Assembly (NCBI RefSeq): GCF_000425205.1
Contig: NZ_AULI01000011.1
Span: 1-64,000 of the forward strand
Source of the DNA: Pontibacillus halophilus JSM 076056 = DSM 19796
GTDB lineage: Bacteria; Bacillota; Bacilli; Bacillales; BH030062
Reading direction: 5' to 3'
DNA length: 64,000 nucleotides
This document shows, one piece after another, positions 25,397 to 33,940 of this stretch. The notes under the pieces are model-generated. The model did not search any database. It was given only the letters and a program-made list of their open reading frames with translations, and was not told the DNA's origin. A program made the translations under genes and the position numbers. The first letter of the stretch is position 1; each line of letters opens with the position of its first letter.

Positions 25397-25789
25397 ATGA
25401 TTACTAAAATCGGTGCAGCCATCATAAACGAAGGAAAATTACTTGTCGTGAGCAAGAAAAAACATCCAGATCAATACATGCTACCAGGTGGGAAACCTGA
25501 AAATGGAGAAAACGAAATTGGAACGCTTAAGAGGGAATTGTTTGAGGAATTGCAAATAGAGGTGACTTCTCATGAGAAACTAGGAACCTACCGAACTACC
25601 TCCATGTTCGATGACGAGGAATTGCACTTAACTGTCTATTTAACTGAGATTGAGGGCCAACCCACGCCATCATCTGAAATTGATGCTTTCCAATGGATTT
25701 CCATTGAAGATGAGGAGGCTTGTGCTGATTTTGGTAGCGGCATTCGTCACTTTACCCTGCCTCTATTAAGAGAAAGAATGTCTTCATGA
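25397..25789 (+). CDS. NUDIX hydrolase
   Basis: A 130-residue NUDIX protein. The Nudix box is present as G-x5-E-x7-REL-x-EEL within GKPENGENEIGTLKRELFEE (about 34-53), with the metal-binding Glu residues intact. Such enzymes cut nucleoside diphosphates linked to another group, often removing abnormal nucleotides. In this operon it could hydrolyse a modified purine nucleoside triphosphate. AAGGAGT ribosome site; its stop overlaps the next start (ATGATG). Confidence 0.88.
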   Translation: MITKIGAAIINEGKLLVVSKKKHPDQYMLPGGKPENGENEIGTLKRELFEELQIEVTSHEKLGTYRTTSMFDDEELHLTVYLTEIEGQPTPSSEIDAFQWISIEDEEACADFGSGIRHFTLPLLRERMSS

Positions 25790-26709
25790 TGTCCCGATTA
25801 AATCTTGGCACAACTTTTGCTCTATTGGCTGGTGTGACCTACGGAGTTAATTCGATCATTGTGAAACAGGCTCACAATCTAGGAGTGTCAACGTTTGACC
25901 TTCTGTTCTACCAATTCTTCTTCGCTACTCTTTACTTTGGCGTAAAGTCCATACAAGCTAGAGCTAAACAAGGGTACGAACGAGAACCCATTTCACTCTT
26001 ATTCAAGAGTCCCTTTAACTGGATTGCAGCGATCACAGCCGTTTCGACTGGTTTGCTTTATTATTCTTCAATTCAATTAACGGACCCAAGCGTTGCATCA
26101 CTCGGCCTATTTCAGTACCCTTGGATTTTATTTCTACTCGGCATTTGGCTAGACAAAGAAGCGTTCACAAATAAGAAAGGCCTCTCCATTCTTCTGTTGT
26201 GGCTCGGCTCTCTATTGTTGATTGGCAGTTCTCTTTCTTCCCTAAAGGGGCTTGGTCTCCTTTACGGTGTGGCAGCGGGCGCTTCATTTGCCGTCTATTT
26301 ATTCAGCCTTAAGAAGATCACAGCTCATATCCATACTAAGCTGTTTATTACACTCATCAGTTTGATTGGAGCTCTCTTTGTATGCCTAGTAAACATTGAG
26401 CATTTGTCCATTTTCTCCGTAGAAGCACTCACCTTTGGACTTTTGGCAGCGATGCTCGGTCAAATTCTGACCTTTGAGTTGACCATCGCTGCAGCGAAGA
26501 AAATCCCATCCGGTATGCTAGGAGTGTTCACATCGACGGAATTACCTGTAGCCATGCTGCTTACGTGGATCATCTGGGGGCCCTTCCCTACATTAGGGAA
26601 GCTGTCAGGTTTAACGCTTATGTTCCTGGCAATCGTGTGGATGAACATACAAGACCAACCAATTAAACAACCTGCAAATTCCGACGTCAACCTTCAAACC
26701 CATCAATAG
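25786..26709 (+). CDS. EamA/DMT-family exporter
   Basis: A 307-residue membrane protein with ten predicted helices in two EamA repeats. LAGVTYGVNSIIVKQA opens the first half; LLYGVAAGASFAVYLFSLKKI and ELPVAMLLTWIIWGPFP are in the second. DMT proteins commonly export amino acids, purines or toxic metabolites. Its place in the riboswitch operon suggests export of the operon's product or of a purine. A second ATG at 25789 is also possible as start. Confidence 0.87.
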   Translation: MMSRLNLGTTFALLAGVTYGVNSIIVKQAHNLGVSTFDLLFYQFFFATLYFGVKSIQARAKQGYEREPISLLFKSPFNWIAAITAVSTGLLYYSSIQLTDPSVASLGLFQYPWILFLLGIWLDKEAFTNKKGLSILLLWLGSLLLIGSSLSSLKGLGLLYGVAAGASFAVYLFSLKKITAHIHTKLFITLISLIGALFVCLVNIEHLSIFSVEALTFGLLAAMLGQILTFELTIAAAKKIPSGMLGVFTSTELPVAMLLTWIIWGPFPTLGKLSGLTLMFLAIVWMNIQDQPIKQPANSDVNLQTHQ

Positions 26710-26724
26710 GGAGGGACTGTTCAG

Positions 26725-27447
26725 ATGAAACCTTTGCTCCTGTTTGATTTAGATAACACATTGTTTCCGTTTAGACAGTATTGGGAGGAGGCAAACCGAA
26801 CCACGTTCACTTCCTCCCCCCTTACAAATGGACTTTCATATGATGCGTTCCTTCCTTTATTAAAGATGTTCGATGAAGAACTATGGCCGCTTCATGTAAA
26901 GGAAGCAATCACACTAAATGAGTTGCGTGTAGAACGGTTTATACGAACGATGCATGCGTTAGGTCGCTCCGTCAATAAAGAGCAATCTCAGCACTACTTC
27001 GAAGCGTTTATGGAGAATTTGCTAAGTAGCATTACAATGGATGAAGAATTACGAGACTTTCTAGACAAACTTCAGCAATCGTATACGCTTGCTATATTAA
27101 CGAATGGAAAGGAGAAAGAGCAGTGGCGGAAAATCATTCAATTGAACCTCACTAGTGTAATTCCGTTCGAACACATCTTCATCTCTGAAGACATTGGGTA
27201 TGACAAACCAGACCCACGAGCCTTTCAGCATGTATTAAAGACGTTAAACGTCGAAGCTCGTTCTGCTACCTATATCGGTGACTCGTGGACCCATGATATA
27301 CAAGGCTCCATCGGGGTAGGCATGAATGCCATTTGGATTACACCGAGACAGGCGTCCTCCATTAACGAAAACTTGCATCTATCTAGAACAATCTACGACA
27401 TTGAACCGTGTTTATTTCATCTCAATCGTACAACTACGATCACATAG
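26725..27447 (+). CDS. HAD-superfamily phosphatase (YjjG-like nucleotidase)
   Basis: A 240-residue haloacid-dehalogenase-like hydrolase. Motif I is LLFDLDNTLF (nucleophile Asp), motif II LTNGKEKE, motif III Lys within YDKPDPRAF and motif IV YIGDSWTHDI. The long helical cap is of the YjjG/YfnB type, a group that dephosphorylates nucleoside monophosphates, including non-canonical ones. In this operon it could free a modified nucleotide before export. GGGAGGGAC precedes the ATG. Last gene of the operon. Confidence 0.86.
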   Translation: MKPLLLFDLDNTLFPFRQYWEEANRTTFTSSPLTNGLSYDAFLPLLKMFDEELWPLHVKEAITLNELRVERFIRTMHALGRSVNKEQSQHYFEAFMENLLSSITMDEELRDFLDKLQQSYTLAILTNGKEKEQWRKIIQLNLTSVIPFEHIFISEDIGYDKPDPRAFQHVLKTLNVEARSATYIGDSWTHDIQGSIGVGMNAIWITPRQASSINENLHLSRTIYDIEPCLFHLNRTTTIT

Positions 27448-27450
27448 AAA

Positions 27451-27477
27451 AGAGAGTAGCGATTATCGCTACTCTCT
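27451..27477. terminator. Bidirectional terminator
   Basis: A perfect 12-bp stem AGAGAGTAGCGA with a three-base loop, between the converging HAD gene and the membrane protein gene. The U-run is poor on both strands. Confidence 0.65.
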
Positions 27478-27486
27478 TCTAACTTC

Positions 27487-29199
27487 CTAATCATTTAATC
27501 CTTCGATTGTCATCTCTTCAACTGTCCCCGTACCGTTATCTCGAATTCTTGCTTTCATCTCAACTGAATCTCCCTCTTTCAAGAAGATAGCAAGCGGTGC
27601 CTTACTCGTATTAACAGTGTAGATGGTTGTATCTCCATCTAGAAGGAACTGAACAGATTGTCTTGCTTCTGTTGACGTAACAAGGACACGGCTAATGGTA
27701 CCGTTCTTCTCTGTTAGTTCGGTGCCTTCACTTCCTTCTACGTTACTCGGGTCTTGCGCTAAGGCGAGGCGATACGCGTTCAACGTTTGCTTCGCAGTTT
27801 CACCGAATACGACAAAGTCAGAGTCAGAAGCTTTAATATAGGCATATTGCTTAAATAGACCATTCGGGTCAAGTACGTTCACAATCCATGTAGGATGTCC
27901 ATCGACGTTATAAAGGACTGGCATCGAACCGGTCCAGTTCTTCTCTGGATACTCCTTATTGACGATTTGCTTCGCCCCTTTACTATCCATAATGCCATTG
28001 TTCTGCTTTCCATTGTAGTACGTTAACTCACCTGTTCTAGCATTGATGAGCGTGTAGCCAAGTGCAGAATCAATGTTCTCTTTCGGTGAGGCCATGTCAG
28101 TAAAGTAGAACATCTCGCCTGCTTCATTAAAGATTGGTGTAACAGAGCTTTCCGTACCCGATTCGTTCGGGATCTTCACATCTTTCTTACCAAAGATGGA
28201 GTTTAGCCATCCGTTTACGTATTGACCAAAGTAATTGTTCTCTGTAGCAGCGAGCTCTGAACTTACAGAACCTTCGATAAAGTCTGGTGCTTCGCCTGAT
28301 TCATACGATTTCACATCCCCATTCTCTGGGTCTACTACTGCCACTTTGATGTTCTGAAGGTCTGGTTGATTGGAGAAAGGCAATGGTTTGTAAATGGTCT
28401 GTACATACCAAGGCTTTCCGTCGTCGTCCAATTCGATTTGGGCGTCGCCACTCTGAATATGATCAGGGTGAGCTGCGTACACAACTCGTTTTACGTTCTG
28501 GTTAAAGTAGCTTGAGTTTGTATAGCGCATTTTACTTTCAATGAAATCTGGCTGAGCGTTAATGTTTGTTGCTGGGATAGAGAAATACCCCTCCGTCTCT
28601 CCCCCGCGTAAATAACGCCAGAAGTTAGCAAATTCAACAGGTGCGACATACACAATTTCTCCATCTACTCGCTGAGCCTGTAATTTCCCTAGGTCATAGA
28701 ATTGTGTGTTTGGCACAACACTCATGGCCTTTTGAACTTTGTTACGAGCCGATTCAGGCGCAACGGATATTGGTGTGTTCTCTTCATTTAATGGCTTCGC
28801 TTCTTCTTCCTCCTGTTTTGGAATGGAATCATAGGAGTCGCCTAAAGCGAAGAAGTTGTACACAAACATCCCTACAAATGAAAGCGCGACAAGAATGATT
28901 AACACTCCCGTCAATGAGCGGTGTAGGGTCTGGTACTGAACATTAATTCGAGAACCTACATAGAGAAGTGGCGTTAATAACAGAGCCACAACGGTATTTA
29001 GTAGAAGTAGGTTCGGCATCGTCATGACAGGCATGAACACATACACAATGACGAACATTAAGATAAGTCCGATAATCAATAAAGTTAATGAATTTTGAAT
29101 CAGCGCTTTACGTCGTAACGCATTTTTCATAATGGCAACTACGGCCAATACGGCAAATAAGACGAACGATAGCGCTGCTGTCGTAAGCATTCCTAGCAT
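27487..29199 (-). CDS. Membrane protein with large extracytoplasmic domain, function unknown
   Basis: A 570-residue protein not assigned to a known family. Four hydrophobic helices lie within the first 125 residues, followed by an acidic linker and then a domain of about 430 residues that should face outside. That domain is beta rich, with repeated phrases of the kind 'DGKPWYVQTIYKPL', 'AGEMFYFTDMASP' and 'DGHPTWIVNVLDP', suggesting three or more repeated beta modules that resemble PepSY-like units. A last segment near 500-570 looks like an OB-type beta domain. No enzyme motif is visible. Single gene with its own promoter region. Confidence 0.75.
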   Translation of the reverse strand: MLGMLTTAALSFVLFAVLAVVAIMKNALRRKALIQNSLTLLIIGLILMFVIVYVFMPVMTMPNLLLLNTVVALLLTPLLYVGSRINVQYQTLHRSLTGVLIILVALSFVGMFVYNFFALGDSYDSIPKQEEEEAKPLNEENTPISVAPESARNKVQKAMSVVPNTQFYDLGKLQAQRVDGEIVYVAPVEFANFWRYLRGGETEGYFSIPATNINAQPDFIESKMRYTNSSYFNQNVKRVVYAAHPDHIQSGDAQIELDDDGKPWYVQTIYKPLPFSNQPDLQNIKVAVVDPENGDVKSYESGEAPDFIEGSVSSELAATENNYFGQYVNGWLNSIFGKKDVKIPNESGTESSVTPIFNEAGEMFYFTDMASPKENIDSALGYTLINARTGELTYYNGKQNNGIMDSKGAKQIVNKEYPEKNWTGSMPVLYNVDGHPTWIVNVLDPNGLFKQYAYIKASDSDFVVFGETAKQTLNAYRLALAQDPSNVEGSEGTELTEKNGTISRVLVTSTEARQSVQFLLDGDTTIYTVNTSKAPLAIFLKEGDSVEMKARIRDNGTGTVEEMTIEGLND

Positions 29200-29271
29200 A
29201 GTCTACTCTCCTCTTTTCTTAGATCGTATATAAGGGTACGGATGAACCACCGTCTTGGTTTCATTCTACAC

Positions 29272-29296
29272 AAAAAAAGAGAACCTAAGTCCTCTC
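29272..29296 (-). terminator. Weak terminator downstream of the 69-residue ORF
   Basis: A short GAGAG/TTCTC stem followed by seven Ts on the minus strand. It would end transcripts of the small membrane protein gene. Confidence 0.5.
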
Positions 29297-29321
29297 ACTA
29301 CTTTAGTGATTCATTATAGCT

Positions 29322-29531
29322 TTAAAGAATTGAAGCAAGAATTAGAGAAAAAGAGCTTAGAAAGGCAAGCGTCGCATTCCCTTTCGATTTCTTTCTAATT
29401 AGACCAAATCCAATACAGCCAAAGACGACTGAGCTAAGCAAAAATATAACAGGTTGCGAAAGTTGAACAGAAGGGAACGCAAGATGAGCCGTAAAAATCG
29501 CAAGAATGATTACGATGACAGGAAACTCCAC
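29322..29531 (-). CDS. Small membrane protein, unknown
   Basis: A 69-residue hydrophobic protein with two predicted helices joined by a basic turn (RKKSKG). The GTG start has no good ribosome site, the closest AAGG being about 20 bases away, so the start or even the gene is uncertain. Support comes from the typical membrane-protein composition and a downstream terminator in the right direction. Confidence 0.45.
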   Translation of the reverse strand: MEFPVIVIILAIFTAHLAFPSVQLSQPVIFLLSSVVFGCIGFGLIRKKSKGNATLAFLSSFSLILASIL

Positions 29532-29716
29532 GGACCGGACGATACGAAAACCCCTTTTCCTTAATGAGACATGGATGAAGACTTTAATTATTTCAATAAA
29601 TCCAAATATTCACAACCCTAATGCGAGAACTTCTCGTTTTTTTATAGAAGGTTGCTCTCGTTCTTCTTCATGCTTACAATGAGATACTATACAGCATATA
29701 AAGAGAGGTAAACACC

Positions 29717-30019
29717 ATGGACACAAGAAACCAACAGTTCCTAGAACAATGGGAAACCCAACGCCAGCAAGGCAAAGGGCGTTTCATACTAAAGCGTGGC
29801 GTATTCGGATTCGGCTTATTGATTCCCTTTCTTCTAACAGCAAGTACACTCATCCAGTACGGCTTACAAGTAGATGAATTCTTAGCTAGTGGGGAATTAG
29901 GAGAAGCATTGATTAATTTCGTGCTGTATCCCTTTATAGGCGGTCCGCTATTTGGCTGGGCGCTGTGGCGTTACAATGAGAAGCGTTACGTTCAATTAAA
30001 GAATGATGAGAAGAGATAG
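29717..30019 (+). CDS. Small two-helix membrane protein, unknown
   Basis: A 100-residue protein with a basic, Gln-rich N-terminus (about 1-27) and two membrane helices (about 28-47 and 67-84). Not recognised. The ribosome site AGAGAGGT precedes the ATG. A small orphan hairpin with seven Ts lies about 75 bp upstream (29624-29643). Confidence 0.65.
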   Translation: MDTRNQQFLEQWETQRQQGKGRFILKRGVFGFGLLIPFLLTASTLIQYGLQVDEFLASGELGEALINFVLYPFIGGPLFGWALWRYNEKRYVQLKNDEKR

Positions 30020-30132
30020 GACACGCTCCTAATCTCCTTTGTCCCATTTCTTGACAACCTCCAAAATTTCACATTGCAAAAATCATGATAAACATGTAAA
30101 TTAGGCAGGTATGTGTAAAAGGAGGAAACAAC

Positions 30133-30753
30133 ATGAATCAATCACAAACTGTGCAGCGTGTGCAAATGGCTTCCGCTGACCCATCCGCTCTTGGTCTATT
30201 TGGACTTGCGATGGTGACACTTGTCGCTTCTTCAGCAAAGCTTGGATGGACAGAAGGCGTTTCATTCGTTCTGCCTTGGGCGATTTTCCTTGGAGGAATT
30301 GCTCAATTGATTGCGAGTATACTAGATGCAAAGCATAGCAACACGTTCGGCACAACTGCCTTTGCAGCATTCGGACTGTTCTGGTTCGGTGTCGGAATGT
30401 CTTGGCTTATTGATTTCGGTGTATTTGGAGAAGCAGCTGCCGCAGCGGTAGATCCAAAACAGCTTGGAATCGCATATGTTGGATACTTAATCTTCAGCCT
30501 ATTTATGACGGTTGCAGCGATGGAGACACATAAAGTACTCTTTACGATTTTCGTATTTATTGATTTCCTATTTATCGGATTGTCTCTTTCCACACTAGGT
30601 GTAGCTCCAGAAGCCACTCACCTATTGGCTGCCGTTGCTGAATTCTGTATTGCCATCTTAAGTTTCTACGGTGCTGCTGCGAGTGTGATGAACACACACT
30701 TCGGGAAAGTAACACTTCCAGTCGGCAAACCATTCGGGATTTTCACATCCTAA
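30133..30753 (+). CDS. GPR1/FUN34/YaaH (SatP)-family acetate/succinate transporter
   Basis: A 206-residue membrane protein with six helices. The family signature NPAPLGL appears as DPSALGLFGLAM near residues 16-27, and the FGTTAFAAFGLFWFG segment is typical. Members carry acetate, succinate or ammonium across the cytoplasmic membrane. AAAAGGAGG lies eight bases before the ATG. Monocistronic with a strong terminator. Confidence 0.88.
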   Translation: MNQSQTVQRVQMASADPSALGLFGLAMVTLVASSAKLGWTEGVSFVLPWAIFLGGIAQLIASILDAKHSNTFGTTAFAAFGLFWFGVGMSWLIDFGVFGEAAAAAVDPKQLGIAYVGYLIFSLFMTVAAMETHKVLFTIFVFIDFLFIGLSLSTLGVAPEATHLLAAVAEFCIAILSFYGAAASVMNTHFGKVTLPVGKPFGIFTS

Positions 30754-30758
30754 TCAGG

Positions 30759-30794
30759 TGCGATGAAGCGGAATACGCTTCATCGCATTTTTTG
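30759..30794 (+). terminator. Terminator of the acetate transporter gene
   Basis: A perfect 12-bp stem (TGCGATGAAGCG), a five-base loop and six Ts. The 210 bp beyond it, to the next gene, hold nothing recognised. Confidence 0.93.
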
Positions 30795-31004
30795 TATTGT
30801 CGACAGATACACGTACAAAATCTATTCAAGTCATGGCGAATTTAACGGGTATGTGAGTCTGACTTATTATCTAAATCACTACTCACTGCATTCCCTGAAG
30901 GATCGCCCTTATAGCTATACACCCCTATACCCATACCCCCTATTAGATTGATTGCTGAGGTATACGATAACGGCCTTATTTTTGATAACCTTCATATCTT
31001 GTTA

Positions 31005-31208
31005 TTAAGAGCAACATGCTACAACCTTGTCCATTTCCTCTTCATCCACCCAAATTTCATCATCTCGAATTTCATAGTTGATCGATGCTTCATCTAAGCG
31101 TTGAATTTGATTTTCTGTTGTATCCGTCCAATAGGTATATGTGTCTCCACCACTACAAGCCGAACATGCCATAAGTGAAGCAAATGTAACGAACAACACT
31201 TTCCTCAT
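31005..31208 (-). CDS. Small putative lipoprotein
   Basis: A 67-residue secreted protein. A basic start (MRKV), a short hydrophobic stretch and a lipobox-like LMACSAC point to lipid attachment. The mature part is acidic, with conserved-looking pattern IRDDEIWVDEEEMDKV, and ends in ACCS. The second ATG is favoured, with GGGGTGG upstream. Function unknown. Confidence 0.6.
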   Translation of the reverse strand: MRKVLFVTFASLMACSACSGGDTYTYWTDTTENQIQRLDEASINYEIRDDEIWVDEEEMDKVVACCS

Positions 31209-31211
31209 CAT

Positions 31212-31512
31212 CCACCCCCTATGCTACTAAAATGACTCTATAAGAACACCAATCTGTTACCAGAGTGTAAAATAGGCTTTATCCAGTAGACTTAATGTGT
31301 CTTTGTTTCTATACATAGACTTAAACCGCTTCTTCACTCCTAGCATTGTCACCTGATTGTTGATGACTGTGAATCACTCCACCACAGAAGGAGGAATACA
31401 CTGCTGTCGAGAAGAAGTTAAACGATTCAAGCGTTTCACATGGGTCGCATAAATGTCTTCCCCATTGAAAAGACGAAATCCCGTGACTCTTATACCGAAA
31501 AGGAGGAATATA
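31212..31512. other. Intergenic region upstream of the DUF819 gene
   Basis: About 300 bp without a convincing gene. It holds a good but apparently unused ribosome-site sequence (AGAAGGAGGAATA near 31386), preceded by a CTGTG/CACAG hairpin. No riboswitch family was recognised. Confidence 0.4.
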
Positions 31513-32730
31513 ATGGAACAAACATTGATTGGAGCAGACGACACCTGGCTATTGTGGGCGTTCTTGGCAGGCTGGGCCGCCATTAGTATTTATTTGGAAC
31601 AGAAGTACGCGTGGGCTTCTAAGGTAACTGGTGCTATTATCGCGTTGGTAGGGGCACTCATCCTTGCTAATTTAAGAGTTATCCCAACAGATGCTCCTGC
31701 CTATGACGCTGTGTGGACCTATGTCATTCCACTTGCGATTCCGCTACTCTTGTTCCAGGCAAACTTAAAGAAAGTACTGAATGAAAGTGGACGAATGTTA
31801 TTCATCTTTCTTATAAGCGCTACGGGAACCGTAGTGGGTGCTTACATTGCCTTCTTTCTATTAAAGGATGCGATTCCTAATCTCGCCATTATCGGAGCTA
31901 TGGAGACCGGTTCATACATTGGAGGCGGGGTGAACTTTGCCGCCCTCTCTGGTAAGTTCAATCCACCGGGGGAGCTTGCTGCCTCTGCTATTGTCGCGGA
32001 TAACTTGCTTATGGCCTTGTATTTCTTCGTGCTCATCCTAATGCCGACCCTCGCCTTCTTCAGGAAGAAATTTAGAACGCCTTACATAGATGAACGAGAA
32101 CGTGAAGGGAAGAGGAACGAAAACACCGCTTCGGATTATTGGAAGCGAAACGATATTTCCTTAAAGGACATTGCCCTCGCAAGCGGAAGTGCCTTCGCCC
32201 TTGTAGCGTTGTCCTTTAAGCTAGCTGAATGGTTGGATGAAATCATTCCGTCTGGAGAGAACGCTTCCTTCATTCTAAACCTAGTTAATGGATTATTCGG
32301 GGATGGCTATCTGATGCTGACTACCATTACCGTCATTGCCGTCACCGTATTCAGTCGTTTCTTTGAAAGCATTCACGGAGCACAAGAACTCGGAACGTAC
32401 CTCATCTACATTTTCTTCGTTGTAATTGGGGTTCCTGCTTCCATACCGCTACTTATCAACAATGCACCACTCTTAGTCGTGTTCGTTGGAATTATCGTGC
32501 TCTTCAACATGCTCATCACGTTCGGCGTAGGTCGTCTGTTCAACTTTAGCCTTGAGGAGATGATTGTCGCGAGTAATGCGAACGTTGGCGGCCCTACAAC
32601 CGCTGCCGCATTTGCCATTGCGAAAGGTTGGACGAAGCTAATCGTACCCATTATGCTCGTCGGAACACTTGGCTACATTATAGGGAACTATATTGGAAGT
32701 ATGATGTACTATGTATTTATGAATATGTAA
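31513..32730 (+). CDS. DUF819 family membrane protein (YjcL-like)
   Basis: A 405-residue polytopic protein with about eleven helices. Segments such as METGSYIGGGVNFAALSG and ANVGGPTTAAAFAIAKGW, which lie in two inverted halves, are characteristic of DUF819 (B. subtilis YjcL). The conserved Gly-rich loops suggest a transporter with an elevator-like inverted repeat; substrate unknown. AAAAGGAGG before the ATG at 31513 decides the start; the ORF extends 20 codons further upstream without a ribosome site. Confidence 0.88.
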   Translation: MEQTLIGADDTWLLWAFLAGWAAISIYLEQKYAWASKVTGAIIALVGALILANLRVIPTDAPAYDAVWTYVIPLAIPLLLFQANLKKVLNESGRMLFIFLISATGTVVGAYIAFFLLKDAIPNLAIIGAMETGSYIGGGVNFAALSGKFNPPGELAASAIVADNLLMALYFFVLILMPTLAFFRKKFRTPYIDEREREGKRNENTASDYWKRNDISLKDIALASGSAFALVALSFKLAEWLDEIIPSGENASFILNLVNGLFGDGYLMLTTITVIAVTVFSRFFESIHGAQELGTYLIYIFFVVIGVPASIPLLINNAPLLVVFVGIIVLFNMLITFGVGRLFNFSLEEMIVASNANVGGPTTAAAFAIAKGWTKLIVPIMLVGTLGYIIGNYIGSMMYYVFMNM

Positions 32731-32736
32731 AGAAAA

Positions 32737-32762
32737 GAGCGCTCCCGATGCGGTGGGCGCTC
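32737..32762. terminator. Terminator between converging genes
   Basis: GAGCGC-CC/GG-GCGCTC stem with one bulged T, followed by CTTCT on the plus strand; it can serve both the DUF819 gene and the lysine operon. Confidence 0.7.
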
Positions 32763-32774
32763 CTTCTAATTCCC

Positions 32775-33920
32775 CTATCTCTCTTCGATGACCACTCCCC
32801 TTTTCGCCATTTCTTCCATATAAAGATCCCCCGGAACAATCTGCTCTGGTGGGTACACCCCACGTGTTCCAATACGTCCATCACCAATCATCTGAGCCAC
32901 GACAGATATTGTATTCGCAGTCGCTCTTGCCATTGCCGTAACATTGTGCTCTTGGTCCTTAAATGTGGTCATTTCATAGGTATTGGTTTTGTAAGCGCCA
33001 TCCTTTTTGCCACTTACCTCCACGCGCAGCAGCACCACATCGTCTTTCTCACCTAAATCCACAATTGGCTCGAGCACTTTCAACATGACTTCCCTCGGAT
33101 TGACTCGCTTCCCTCGAACGTCAACCTCATAGTCTGTTCGGGTTAAATTCAAGTCAACAAGTAGCTTGAATTTCTCTGCGTGGCCAGGGTAACGAATCGT
33201 CTTATATTCAAGTGTCTTTAGGTGTGGGTAGGAGTAAGACAAAGTCGATGTCCCTCCTGCCGTATGAAATGCTTCAAGCGGGCCAAAGCGCTCAAAGTGC
33301 AAGGTTTCAACCTCGGATAAAGAAGGGATCTCCTGCTTAATCCAGTTCCGTATAATGAGAGAAGGGTCTGTGTAATGATCAAATACCCCTTCCATTGAGA
33401 AGACGTGATTGTACTCAAGTGGTGGTTCAGGTCGAACAGGAATCCCACCTACATAGAGCCTAATTTCTTCCACGCTACTAAGCTGGCTCACCCCATACCC
33501 AGAAAGAATATTAATCATACCAGGCGCAACACCGAGATCTGGAATGAGGGTCACTCCGGCTTTATAAGCCGCATCATGAAGTTCAAGGACCCGGTCAGTT
33601 GCATGACCAATATGACCACCTAAGTCCACCGAATGAACCCCCACCTCCACCGCCTTCTTAGCAACGGTTTCATTAAATGTATAAAAGAGAGCGTTGATGA
33701 CCACATCGTGCTTGCTCATTGCTTCAGATAGCATGATGTCATCACTTGCATCTACACGCATCGGAGTCAACTTCTCACTAGTTAAGGACTGACAGACAGA
33801 CGCGGCCCGCTCAAAATCCAAGTCTGCAAGCGTGACCCGATCTACCCCGGACGACTGAACCAAATCTCGAGCTGCTTCCTTTCCCATCAACCCACTACCT
33901 AGCACCAACACCTTCATCAT
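32775..33920 (-). CDS. L-lysine 6-dehydrogenase (saccharopine dehydrogenase family)
   Basis: A 381-residue NAD-dependent enzyme that oxidises the 6-amino group of L-lysine to allysine, which cyclises to piperideine-6-carboxylate. The N-terminus [20 protein letters not shown] binds [39 protein letters not shown] and [20 protein letters not shown] closely follow the Geobacillus lysine 6-dehydrogenase as I remember it. Last gene of a four-gene operon with an aldehyde dehydrogenase, a TPP enzyme and an aminotransferase, which together could degrade lysine to a C5 product. Confidence 0.85.
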   Translation of the reverse strand: MMKVLVLGSGLMGKEAARDLVQSSGVDRVTLADLDFERAASVCQSLTSEKLTPMRVDASDDIMLSEAMSKHDVVINALFYTFNETVAKKAVEVGVHSVDLGGHIGHATDRVLELHDAAYKAGVTLIPDLGVAPGMINILSGYGVSQLSSVEEIRLYVGGIPVRPEPPLEYNHVFSMEGVFDHYTDPSLIIRNWIKQEIPSLSEVETLHFERFGPLEAFHTAGGTSTLSYSYPHLKTLEYKTIRYPGHAEKFKLLVDLNLTRTDYEVDVRGKRVNPREVMLKVLEPIVDLGEKDDVVLLRVEVSGKKDGAYKTNTYEMTTFKDQEHNVTAMARATANTISVVAQMIGDGRIGTRGVYPPEQIVPGDLYMEEMAKRGVVIEER

Positions 33921-33940
33921 GGACTTCCCCCTTCGTCGGT

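Noticed and set aside
29624-29643. Small CGAGA/TCTCG hairpin plus seven Ts as an intrinsic terminator on the plus strand
   Set aside because: No plus-strand gene ends upstream of it, and the stem is only five pairs; probably chance, although it could end an unseen small RNA.
30763-30951. 62-residue ORF after the acetate transporter
   Set aside because: It starts inside the terminator hairpin and has no ribosome site.
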